Shown here: piece after piece, positions 56,355-64,000 of the stretch | Layout: each line of letters begins with the position of its first letter | How positions within the stretch are numbered: position 1 is the first letter of the stretch | Source of the DNA: Klebsiella ornithinolytica NBRC 105727 = ATCC 31898 | GTDB taxonomy: Bacteria; Pseudomonadota; Gammaproteobacteria; Enterobacterales; Enterobacteriaceae | Length of the DNA: 64,000 bases | Assembly (NCBI RefSeq): GCF_001598295.1 | Contig: NZ_BCYR01000010.1 | Location: 62,001-126,000, forward strand | Reading direction: 5' to 3' | Made by a program: the position numbers and the translations under genes | The notes under the pieces: generated by a model | Databases searched by the model: none | Told to the model about the DNA's origin: nothing | The model's input: only the letters and a program-made list of their open reading frames with translations

Positions 56355-58139
56355 TTATGCCTGCACCAGTGGACCCGGGTTTTTCAGGTACCGTTCACGG
56401 ATCGCTTTTGCTGACCAGTAGGCCAGCGCGGCCACCGTCCCCGTCGGGTTATATCCCAGCCCCTGCGGGAAGGCCGAAGCGCCGATAACGAAGACGTTAT
56501 GCACGTCCCAGCTTTGCAGATAGCGGTTCACCGCGCTGGTTTTCGGATCTTCGCCCATTACCGCGCCGCCGTTCATATGGGTGGTCTGGTAGCTGGTGGT
56601 GTCAAAGTGGCTGTTGGCATTTTTCGGGCTGCCGAGCAGATATTTTGGCTTCATCGCTTTGGCGATCGGCGCCATCTTATCGAACATGAACTGCGCCATC
56701 TTGATGTCGTTTTCCTGCCAGTCAAAGGTCATTCGCAGCAGCGGCTGGCCGAAGACGTTTTTGTAGTTCGGGTCGAGATCGAGATAGTTCTGGCGGTAGG
56801 ACTGGTGCGCGCCGTGGGCGTCCATCGACAGATGATGGGTGTAGGTATCGGCAACCGCCAATTTCCACTTGCTGCCCCATGCCGGCGTCCCCGGAGGAAC
56901 CGGAAGTCCGGAGATGGGTTTGGTCCCGGCCTGGTTGACCCAGAACGGCGAGCCGCCGACAAAGCCGGCCTCGGCATGGTCGAAGTTATCGGCGTTAAAG
57001 TCATCCACCCCGACACCGTTACCACCGGCGCCGATAAACGGATTGGTAAAGGTATTCTTATCAAAAATAGCCTTGATGGTGGTCATATTCTGATAGGCGA
57101 AGTTGCGACCCACCACCCCTTCCCCGGTTTGCGGATCGTAGGGTTTACCAATGCCGGAAAGCAGCATCAGGTGAACGTTGTGGAACTGGAAGGCGCCGAT
57201 AATCACCAGATCTGCCGGCTGCTCCATTTCGCGCCCCTGTCCGTCGACGTAAGTCACGCCGGTGGCGCGCTGCTTATCGGCGGTCAGATTGACCTTCAGA
57301 ACATTAGCGTTGGTGCGCAGCTCAAAGCGCTTTTCCTGGCGCAGCGCGGGCAGGATGTTGACGTTCGGCGAGGCTTTGGAATACATGTAGCAGGCGTAGC
57401 CGCTGCAGTAGCCGCAGAAGTTGCACGGTCCCATCTGCGCGCCGTAAGGGTTGGTGTAGGAGTCCGAGGTGTTCGCCGACGGCAGATTGTAGGGGTGGTA
57501 ACCCACTTCCCGCGCCGCTTTCTCAAACAGCTGCGCCGACCAGGTGTTTTTCTGCGCCGGCAGCGGGAAGTCGTCCGAACGGTCCGGCGCAAAGGCGTTG
57601 CCGCCGCGCCCTTTGCCGACTACCTGTCCCTTCACCGACCAGGCGGTACCGGAGGTGCCAAAGACTTTCTCAGCCTTATCGAAGAAGGGCTCCAGCTCGT
57701 CGTAGGTGACACCAAAATCCTGAATAATCATATCCTGCGGGATAAAGCTTTTGCCGTAGCGCTCTTCATAGTGGCTGCGCATGCGCAGTTCTATCGGATC
57801 CACGCGGAAATGGACCCCGGACCAGTGAAGTCCGGCGCCACCGACGCCGGTCCCCGGCAAAAAGGCCGCCAGCTGGCGATACGGTACCGCCTGCTGGCTG
57901 GTGTTATGACGAATAGTGACGGTGCTTTTCGACAGATCCTGGAATAACTTACGGCGAATATTGTAAGTCAGCTCGTCAACCACCTGCGGATAAGCACCGT
58001 CAGGCCAGGTATCGCGCATCGGGCCGCGCTCCAGGGCGACAACATTTAATCCGGCTTCGGTCAGCTCTTTGGCCATAATGGCGCCAACCCAGCCAAAGCC
58101 CACAATCGCGACGTCGGTTTTTTTCAGTACGGTGGTCAT
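56355..58139 (-). CDS. Gluconate 2-dehydrogenase-type FAD subunit (GMC oxidoreductase)
   Basis: Predicted 594-residue flavoprotein. The N-terminal dinucleotide motif GFGWVG is at residues 14-19. NFCGYCSGYACY, MNGGAVMGEDPKTSAVN and the C-terminal VFVIGASAFPQGLGYNPTGT are typical of the gluconate/2-ketogluconate/sorbitol dehydrogenase flavoproteins. It has no signal peptide of its own and is probably carried out with the TAT-exported small subunit. It oxidises gluconate or a related sugar acid in the periplasm. The exact substrate cannot be told from sequence. Confidence 0.92.
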   Translation of the reverse strand: MTTVLKKTDVAIVGFGWVGAIMAKELTEAGLNVVALERGPMRDTWPDGAYPQVVDELTYNIRRKLFQDLSKSTVTIRHNTSQQAVPYRQLAAFLPGTGVGGAGLHWSGVHFRVDPIELRMRSHYEERYGKSFIPQDMIIQDFGVTYDELEPFFDKAEKVFGTSGTAWSVKGQVVGKGRGGNAFAPDRSDDFPLPAQKNTWSAQLFEKAAREVGYHPYNLPSANTSDSYTNPYGAQMGPCNFCGYCSGYACYMYSKASPNVNILPALRQEKRFELRTNANVLKVNLTADKQRATGVTYVDGQGREMEQPADLVIIGAFQFHNVHLMLLSGIGKPYDPQTGEGVVGRNFAYQNMTTIKAIFDKNTFTNPFIGAGGNGVGVDDFNADNFDHAEAGFVGGSPFWVNQAGTKPISGLPVPPGTPAWGSKWKLAVADTYTHHLSMDAHGAHQSYRQNYLDLDPNYKNVFGQPLLRMTFDWQENDIKMAQFMFDKMAPIAKAMKPKYLLGSPKNANSHFDTTSYQTTHMNGGAVMGEDPKTSAVNRYLQSWDVHNVFVIGASAFPQGLGYNPTGTVAALAYWSAKAIRERYLKNPGPLVQA

Positions 58140-58141
58140 CG

Positions 58142-58888
58142 TTATGCCCTCTCCCCATTAATTGATACCGGCGGGAGGGGATAGCGTTCACCCCGTTCAA
58201 CCCAGTCCATAAAGTCGGCGCGTGCGCCGGGAAAATTAATCAGCGTCCAGCCAACCATGCCTTTGTTGCCGCCATGAATCGGATCGCTGAAGAAACCTTC
58301 GCGGGTGTTTTGCAGCAGATAAGAGAAGAACAGCGAAGACGGCAGCTGTTTAAAGGCGGCGCTGCCGGCTTCAAACTGACTTAAAGCGGCATCCTGTTGT
58401 TCCGGGGTCAGCCCGGCGAACGGCTGGTGATACTGGCCCTGGCACCATTCATCGGCGTCGGCAATCCCGAGGTTGTAGATCTGTTTGGGGACCAACGGCA
58501 GCTGATAACCCATCTCTTTTGGTACATCGGGGTTAAACGGCCCCTGCATGTACCAGATGGAACCGGTGGCATACGGAGTATTCATCTGCCGATCGATAAA
58601 CTCCGGTACGCCGGCTTCGCGTGCGCCAGGCCCCAGTTCATCGGCCGGAATGAGGCGCGCTACCGCGGCGTTGATAAATGCCCACTCGCGTTCGTTAAAA
58701 AACTGCGGTTTCCAGTCGCCGGTAGTCGCGGAAGCGGATCCGCCGGCAGTGGCACGCTCCGCCGCCTGCGCGGTGCTGGCGGCGGCAACCGCGCCGACGC
58801 TGCCGCTACCGATCACGACCGTGGGTATCAAAGCCATTGATTTTACTAAAAAATCACGCCTCGAATTATTGGTTTTTTCGCTCGACAT
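58142..58888 (-). CDS. Gluconate 2-dehydrogenase subunit 3 (TAT-exported)
   Basis: Predicted 248-residue small subunit with a twin-arginine signal (SRRDFLVK, R10-R11) and a hydrophobic stretch ending in an Ala-rich region. The mature part ([32 protein letters not shown]) matches the gluconate 2-dehydrogenase subunit 3 family. It carries the folded FAD subunit across the membrane. I chose the ATG at 58888. A GTG two codons upstream is possible. The FAD subunit gene starts two bases after its stop. Confidence 0.92.
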   Translation of the reverse strand: MSSEKTNNSRRDFLVKSMALIPTVVIGSGSVGAVAAASTAQAAERATAGGSASATTGDWKPQFFNEREWAFINAAVARLIPADELGPGAREAGVPEFIDRQMNTPYATGSIWYMQGPFNPDVPKEMGYQLPLVPKQIYNLGIADADEWCQGQYHQPFAGLTPEQQDAALSQFEAGSAAFKQLPSSLFFSYLLQNTREGFFSDPIHGGNKGMVGWTLINFPGARADFMDWVERGERYPLPPVSINGERA

Positions 58889-59538
58889 TCTCACATTCCT
58901 GTCAATTAAATTACTGATTTTGTTGTTACAAGCCCAGCAAACGCTGCTTTGGAACCGATTCCAGAAAGGTACCGCTTTAGCGGACCTGCTGGCACGACGC
59001 CATTAAGTCGTACAAAAAATAAATCGCCGCTGGCGATGATGTTTATAGAGTTATCGTTTGGATATTAGTCGATTCTCATACACCGTCATGAAAAAAAGGA
59101 AAATATCCCTTTTCATTTGATAATCAGAACGCGTATGCAATATCCAGAGGGCAGAAATGGGGGTGGAATCAGCGCCGAAGTAGGTCTGACCATTTTCCCA
59201 AAAAAGAGTGATACGTATCACAAATGTTGCTTTTTTGTTTATGGTACATGGCTGTCTGGCAGCGTGCAAACGTAAGATTCCGTAAAAAGTAAACAATTTG
59301 AGCGGTTAAATTGCTTAATAACGGATATTAACTGTATTTCGCGCAATGCTTATTCGCTGAGAGACAATGCACAATGCCGCCGGCGATGAATTATTCGCCG
59401 CGACGGTGAATAGAGACAGAATATAGAATTACCGCAGGGAAATTGTTTCTTAACGGTATATTTTCATGACGCCAGTATTACGCTATTTATTTCGCGGACG
59501 GCGCTCACGCTATCGCCGTCCGCCAGAGACGTTCAGGC
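58889..59538. promoter_or_regulatory. AT-rich 650-base control region upstream of the gluconate dehydrogenase operon
   Basis: No convincing gene lies here. It contains a perfect 14-bp palindrome gtgatacgtatcac at 59208-59221, with the central CG typical of LacI/GalR-family operators, about 320 bases upstream of the dehydrogenase start. A 10-bp stem-loop gcggacggcg/cgccgtccgc (59494-59503, 59514-59523) lies just past the ABC ATPase stop and is its likely 3' end, without a clear T-run. Confidence 0.5.
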
Positions 59539-60609
59539 CTACGTTCGCGGGAAAATCCACAGATCATTGGCCGGGAAGGTCAGGTGACAATGCCCGTCGT
59601 CGCGCAGCGCTGGACCATAGGCGCGAATAGCGAAATCATCTCCCCGGGTACGGAACAGATACTCCCAGCGGTCGCCGAGATACATACTGGTTAACAGCGG
59701 TAGCTCCAGCATATTATCCTGGGGCGTCGCCCCAAGGCACAGACGCTCAACGCGGATCACCGCCGTCGCCTCCTGCCCGACGCTGACCCGTCCGTCCGCC
59801 ATTCCCCACAGCGCCCAGCTCGCCCCTTCAATCCGCGCCCGACCGTCCATCACATCGGTAATCTTACCGTGCAGGCGGTTATTGCTGCCCATGAACTCGG
59901 CGGCAAACAGAGTCGCCGGATTGCCATACATCTCCTGCGGCGTCCCCTGCTGTTCAATCACGCCATTGTTGAGCAGCAGGATACGATCGGAAATCGCCAT
60001 CGCTTCGTTCTGATCGTGCGTGACCATCAGCGCCGACAGCCCCAGCTTGATAATCAGCTCGCGCAGAAAAACCCGCGCCTCTTCGCGTAATTTGGCGTCA
60101 AGGTTCGACAGCGGTTCATCAAGCAGGATAACCGGCGGGTTGTAGACCAGCGCCCGACCAATCGCCACGCGCTGCTGCTGCCCTCCCGATAGCTGATGCG
60201 GATGGCGGTTTCCGAGGTGCCCCAGCCCCAGCTGATCGAGCACCGCCTGCACCCGCTGTTTCATTTCGCCAGAGGCGACTTTCCGCAGCCTGAGCGGGTA
60301 GGCAACGTTCTCGAATACCGTTTTGTGCGGCCACAGAGCGTAGGACTGAAACACCAGCCCAAGATTGCGCGCCTCGGCCGGAATTTCGCTGCGCGGATTG
60401 CCGTCATAGACCGTCTGCTTGCCGATAGCGATCCGCCCGCCGGTGGGCTTCTCCAGCCCGGCAACCGCACGCAGTAAGGTGGTTTTTCCGCTGCCAGACG
60501 GTCCCAGCAGCGACACCACTTCTCCCCGCTTCAAGGTCATCGACACCCCTTTCAGCACCGGGTTGTCACCGTAGGTCAGATGCAGATTTTCTACTGATAA
60601 TTCAATCAT
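59539..60609 (-). CDS. FbpC/AfuC-type ABC ATPase
   Basis: Predicted 356-residue ATPase. Walker A is LGPSGSGKTT (35-44), the signature is LSGGQQQR, Walker B is VILLDEPLSNLDA, and the switch His is in VTHD. A TOBE-type C-terminal domain (about 240-356) follows. It matches the iron(III)/spermidine/sugar-phosphate importer group. The start overlaps the permease gene by eight bases. With the two following upstream genes it forms a complete importer. Confidence 0.9.
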   Translation of the reverse strand: MIELSVENLHLTYGDNPVLKGVSMTLKRGEVVSLLGPSGSGKTTLLRAVAGLEKPTGGRIAIGKQTVYDGNPRSEIPAEARNLGLVFQSYALWPHKTVFENVAYPLRLRKVASGEMKQRVQAVLDQLGLGHLGNRHPHQLSGGQQQRVAIGRALVYNPPVILLDEPLSNLDAKLREEARVFLRELIIKLGLSALMVTHDQNEAMAISDRILLLNNGVIEQQGTPQEMYGNPATLFAAEFMGSNNRLHGKITDVMDGRARIEGASWALWGMADGRVSVGQEATAVIRVERLCLGATPQDNMLELPLLTSMYLGDRWEYLFRTRGDDFAIRAYGPALRDDGHCHLTFPANDLWIFPRT

Positions 60610-62371
60610 GTAATTTCACTCCAAAGCGCAGGGCGATACCTAACCCGACCACCACCAGCAGGATATTGATAAACGAAAGCGCGGCGACAATATCGATGGC
60701 TCCCGCCGCCCACAGCGAGACCAGCATCGAACCAATGGTCTCCGTTCCCGGCGAGAGCAGATAGACGCCGGTGGAATACTCACGCTCAAAGATCAGAAAC
60801 ATCAGCAGCCAGGAACCAATCAGGCCGTAGCGCGACAGCGGCACCGTAACGTGGCGCGTGACCTGGCCCCGCGAGGCGCCGTTGCTCCGGGCGGCTTCCT
60901 CCAGCTCAGGCGCCACCTGGAGCAGGGTTGAGGAGATCAACCGCAGCCCGTAGGCCATCCACACAACGGTGTAGGCCAGCCAGACGCTGAAAATGGTATT
61001 GCGCAGCGCCCGCAGCTGCACAATCAGATGTTCGCGTAGCCAGTCGGCCACCGGCAGCGCCGAGAGCCAGCCGTTTTTCAGCGACTGATCCAGCCACATC
61101 GGCAGGAATAAAAACACCCACAGGAACGCCAGTCCGGCCAGCAGGCCCGGCACCGCACGCGGAACCAGCACGCTGTAGTCGAGAAAGCGCGTGACATTAT
61201 CCGCTTTGCGATGCATCGCAATCCCGACAAACAGGTAGCAGATCACCGCCAGCGCGCCGCCGAAAATACCGATGGCCATGGAGTTGACGATGGCCCGCAG
61301 CAGGTTCGGCTGCTGCCAGATATTACGGAAGGTCGCCAGCGAGAGTTCATCCCAGAGAGAAACCCCCACCCCCCAGTTGGAGATAAACGCCCGCAAGGCT
61401 ACGCCAATCAGCGGCACGCCGATAGTCACGGTCAGCCAGAAGACCACCACTCCGCCGGCAACCCAGCGCCACTTGCCGAGCGGTAGCGCTCGCGCCTGCG
61501 ACGCTTTGCCCTTCATGGTCACAAACCGATTGGCCGTGCGCATCAGGCGACGCTGCAGCATGACCAGCGGAATGGTGATGCAGATAAGGACGACCGCCAC
61601 CGCCGCCATCAGATGATAGGAGGGCGTACCGAGTTTATTGGTGAGCTTATACAGGTAGGTGGCCAGCACCATGTTGCCTTCCGGGTCTCCCAGCACCAGC
61701 ATCAGACCAAACACTTCAAGGCCGAGGAAAAACAGCAGCACGCAGGCATAGAGAATCGACGGACGTACCATCGGCAGGCTGACCGAGGTCATCACCTGCA
61801 GCGGAGATGCCCCTACCGTCCGCGCCGCCTCTTCGACATCCGAACCGACGCTACGCAGCGCGGAGGAGATATAGAGATAGGCATGCGGGACGTGAGTCAG
61901 CCCGGCAATCACCACAATGCTGAACATGGAATAGATATTCCACGGCACAACCCCCAGCAGCTGCTCTGCCCATTGCGAGAAAAACCCGACCGGTCCGGCG
62001 GCGACCACATAACCAAAAGCCAGTACCATCGGAGAAACAAAAATCGGCACCAGAATCAGCGGTTCAATAAACCGTCGCCCGGGCAAATCAGTACGCACCA
62101 TTAAGAATGCGAGGATCCCGCCCAGCGGTATCGCAATCAGCACCAGCCCCACCGCCAGAATAAAACCGGACTTCAGCGCGAGATAAAAGTCGGGGTCGGT
62201 AAAAATAAATTCAAAGGCCCCGAGGCTGAATTCTTTGCTGCGGGCGAAAAACGGGGCGGAAAGAAAGCTCTGCACCACGATAAATAACAGCGGGATATAA
62301 ATCACTAATGCCGTTATCACTACCACGATGCCACGCGGTAGCCCCTGCCACTTTCTGCGTATTACATTCAT
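60602..62371 (-). CDS. FbpB/AfuB-type ABC permease with two permease domains
   Basis: Predicted 589-residue inner-membrane protein with about 12 hydrophobic segments arranged as two fused permease units. EAA-type loops are visible as EEAARTVGASPLQVMTSVSLP and EEAARSNGASRGQVTRHVTVP. This duplication is typical of iron(III) and AfuB-type permeases. It lies 107 bases after the binding-protein gene, with a stem-loop in the gap. Confidence 0.92.
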   Translation of the reverse strand: MNVIRRKWQGLPRGIVVVITALVIYIPLLFIVVQSFLSAPFFARSKEFSLGAFEFIFTDPDFYLALKSGFILAVGLVLIAIPLGGILAFLMVRTDLPGRRFIEPLILVPIFVSPMVLAFGYVVAAGPVGFFSQWAEQLLGVVPWNIYSMFSIVVIAGLTHVPHAYLYISSALRSVGSDVEEAARTVGASPLQVMTSVSLPMVRPSILYACVLLFFLGLEVFGLMLVLGDPEGNMVLATYLYKLTNKLGTPSYHLMAAVAVVLICITIPLVMLQRRLMRTANRFVTMKGKASQARALPLGKWRWVAGGVVVFWLTVTIGVPLIGVALRAFISNWGVGVSLWDELSLATFRNIWQQPNLLRAIVNSMAIGIFGGALAVICYLFVGIAMHRKADNVTRFLDYSVLVPRAVPGLLAGLAFLWVFLFLPMWLDQSLKNGWLSALPVADWLREHLIVQLRALRNTIFSVWLAYTVVWMAYGLRLISSTLLQVAPELEEAARSNGASRGQVTRHVTVPLSRYGLIGSWLLMFLIFEREYSTGVYLLSPGTETIGSMLVSLWAAGAIDIVAALSFINILLVVVGLGIALRFGVKLHD

Positions 62372-62447
62372 AGCTTATCCCTTTGGTCAGGCGCGGAGTA
62401 CAAACCAGACGGGTGTTGAAAACCGGGAATACCCGGCGCGAAAAGGC

Positions 62448-62467
62448 GGCGCATCCGATGATGCGCC
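62448..62467 (-). terminator. Attenuator-like stem-loop between binding protein and permease
   Basis: ggcgcatc/gatgcgcc pairs around a 4-base loop. On the minus strand it is followed within three bases by TTTT. It may end part of the transcript so that binding protein is made in excess. Confidence 0.6.
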
Positions 62468-62478
62468 TCCGGCAGGTA

Positions 62479-63567
62479 TTATTTTGCGGCGGCGGTACGC
62501 CATTGTTTGATAAATTCCAGACGTTTTTTCGGTTCCAGATATTCCAGTAACGTTTCATCGACCGGAATCGGCTTCAGCGCATTACCCAACATTTTGGTCA
62601 TGCCGTCGATATCGTTTTTACCTTCAATATCATTACGAATAGAGGGAATATCCGCCTGGTTGGCCAGAATACTCTGCCCTTTTTCCGACAGAACATAATC
62701 GAACCACAGTCTGGCGGCATTCGGGTGTTCGGATTCCTGAGTAATAAACGAGACCCGCGACAATACCAGCACATAATCTTTTGGATAGGAAATGCCTAAT
62801 GAGGGATCGGTTTTCGCCCGCGCCTCGGCGTAGGAGCCGAGAATGTTATAGCCCAGAAGGTTTTCACCCGAGGAGACCCTCTCCATCATGGTGCCGGTTG
62901 AAGACTGCACGGTCAGACCGCCTTTCGCCATCCCGGCCAGATCGGCGAAATAGTTGGCGTCGGCTTTGCTGTCCTGTACCGCCAGCATGAAGCCCAGCCC
63001 CGATTTCTCTATATCGTAGGTGGTCACTTTGCCTTTGAATTTATCCGCCTGCGCGGTGACCAGTTTGGCCAGCGCGGTGTGCGAATCCGGGACATCACCC
63101 TGCGGAATCAAACGTTTGTTATAGATAAAGACCACCGGTTCGTAGGTGGTTCCATAGGCTTTTTGCTGCCAGACCGCCCATTTCGGCAGCTTGCTCAGTT
63201 CCGGAGAGGCGTACTTTTCGGCATAATCCGTCGCCAGTTTTAGCGCCGTATCCATCGATGAACTCCAGACCACATCGCCGCTCCCGCCGCCCGCCGCCTG
63301 CTCGCTGATATAGCGGTTATAGAGTTCGGTACTGTTCATATCGTTATATTCAACTTTTATCCCGGGGTATTGCGCCTCAAACCCTTTAATTAACGGGCCT
63401 GCGGCTTTGGTATCCGTCGTCGAATAGATCACGACCTTACCCTCTTTCACCCCGGCATCAACCACTTTTTGATAATCAGCCGGGTAACCCTGAGGTAATT
63501 CTGCCAGAACAGAACAGGAGAAGACTGTCGTCAGTGAAACCACTAAACCACCAATTTTCCTATGCAT
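62479..63567 (-). CDS. Fbp/AfuA-type periplasmic substrate-binding protein
   Basis: Predicted 362-residue binding protein with a signal peptide of about 22 residues (VVSLTTVFSCSVLA). It contains VVIYSTTDTKAAGPLIKGFE, DVVWSSSMDTALKLA and SSTGTMMERVSSGENLLGYN, characteristic of the iron/AfuA/2-aminoethylphosphonate binding-protein group. The adjacent-tyrosine iron motif of FbpA is not obvious, so the ligand may be an organophosphate or another anion rather than iron. The only cysteine is in the signal region and is not in a clear lipobox. It is the first gene of a minus-strand importer operon. Confidence 0.87.
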   Translation of the reverse strand: MHRKIGGLVVSLTTVFSCSVLAELPQGYPADYQKVVDAGVKEGKVVIYSTTDTKAAGPLIKGFEAQYPGIKVEYNDMNSTELYNRYISEQAAGGGSGDVVWSSSMDTALKLATDYAEKYASPELSKLPKWAVWQQKAYGTTYEPVVFIYNKRLIPQGDVPDSHTALAKLVTAQADKFKGKVTTYDIEKSGLGFMLAVQDSKADANYFADLAGMAKGGLTVQSSTGTMMERVSSGENLLGYNILGSYAEARAKTDPSLGISYPKDYVLVLSRVSFITQESEHPNAARLWFDYVLSEKGQSILANQADIPSIRNDIEGKNDIDGMTKMLGNALKPIPVDETLLEYLEPKKRLEFIKQWRTAAAK

Positions 63568-64000
63568 AAAACCAACCCTTAATTATCATTTATTAAACAC
63601 AAATTTAACATATAGCGAGACATCAGGACGTTGCAATGACGGGGGGTGTTTTTTTCCGGCTTTTGTGACGCTGGCTTAATTTAAATAAACTGGCGCCCGC
63701 GGCGGTCAAAAAATCGGGGAATAAGGCGAAGAATATTTACCCCGCCCGCCAGCGAATATTAAGAAACCTTAAGAATCAGCGGCGCTGTTGATTAAACGGG
63801 CGCCGTGCCTTTCCTGCAATAGAATGGCTGCAGGCCACAACTGACCTGCAGGAGGGCAATTTACCGCCACTGAATTGCGTTGCGGAAAATAATATGGGCG
63901 ATAGGGCTAACAGGGGAAAATGGTGGCCGGGCAAATTCAGGCCGCGAGGAGACGGCCCGGTGATAATTCAACATGACTCTCGCGGCCAGACCCGGGGAAA
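63568..64000. other. Non-coding right edge upstream of the ABC operon
   Basis: No gene of convincing length is visible in these 433 bases. The part next to the binding-protein gene is AT-rich and should hold its promoter. The perfect 9-bp inverted repeat ggccgcgag/ctcgcggcc (63940-63948, 63979-63987) with a 30-base loop lies near the edge and may belong to the neighbouring gene outside the window. Confidence 0.4.

Noticed and set aside
56499-57947. 482-codon plus-strand frame
   Set aside because: It is antisense to the GMC flavoprotein gene, which has all family motifs. The plus-strand product is low-complexity and unlike any family I know.
58988-59003. TGGCAC-containing stretch as a sigma-54 promoter for the gluconate operon
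   Set aside because: It is on the wrong strand and lacks the GC doublet at the required distance.
59051-59296. 81-codon minus-strand frame in the AT-rich gap upstream of the gluconate dehydrogenase
   Set aside because: It crosses the palindrome at 59208-59221, has no good ribosome site, irregular codon use and no recognisable family.

Overview
The window looks like chromosomal DNA of an Enterobacteriaceae member of the Klebsiella/Raoultella type. This rests on gene content and protein resemblance judged by eye: an intact budR-budABC butanediol locus, E. coli-like ygfK/ssnA/ygfS/ygfT/uacT proteins, a ynfU-csp pair, tightly packed operons and moderately high GC. Species cannot be fixed from the sequence alone. 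I saw no rRNA, tRNA, CRISPR array, insertion sequence or prophage gene.

Region 1 (1-17.7 kb) is a purine/urate and molybdenum-selenium block. It runs yqeC (partial) <> mocA, ygfK-ssnA, then convergent ygfS-ygfT, divergent uacT, a selenoprotein formate dehydrogenase fdhF (in-frame UGA at 10508 with a SECIS-like segment), a two-gene xanthine-dehydrogenase-like enzyme (2Fe-2S subunit plus a molybdenum-FAD fusion), a DeoR regulator and a VOC protein. The order follows the E. coli purine cluster as I know it, but ygfM-xdhD-xanQ-guaD-ghxQ are absent and fdhF plus a different xanthine-dehydrogenase-like pair are present. Placing fdhF beside uacT fits formate-dependent anaerobic urate breakdown. sigma-54-like promoters lie before ygfK and uacT.

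Region 2 (17.7-21.8 kb) has a chloramphenicol acetyltransferase homologue, an arsenic locus (arsC-arsB-arsR, divergent arsH) and a DUF1543 gene. Region 3 (21.9-31.7 kb) has an excellent sigma-54 promoter followed by an SfnB-type flavin oxidoreductase, a methionine-type ABC importer and a five-gene Dpp-type ABC importer. It is probably an organosulfur scavenging island.

Region 4 (31.7-35.9 kb) holds a membrane PQQ dehydrogenase, a VirK/YbjX protein and a small acidic protein. Region 5 (35.9-42.7 kb) is a LysR-controlled ketone-body operon: CoA-transferase A/B, thiolase, 3-hydroxyacyl-CoA dehydrogenase, GntP permease and 3-hydroxybutyrate dehydrogenase. Region 6 (42.8-44.0 kb) holds ynfU and two divergent cold-shock genes. 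Region 7 (44.0-48.3 kb) is budR and budABC.

Region 8 (48.4-58.9 kb, all minus) places a three-subunit gluconate-type dehydrogenase (TAT-exported small subunit, FAD/GMC subunit, triheme cytochrome c) directly upstream of a full ccmABCDEFGHI set. The dehydrogenase and the machinery needed to attach its hemes therefore lie side by side. Region 9 (59.5-63.6 kb) is an Fbp/Afu-type ABC importer. The last 430 bases show no gene.
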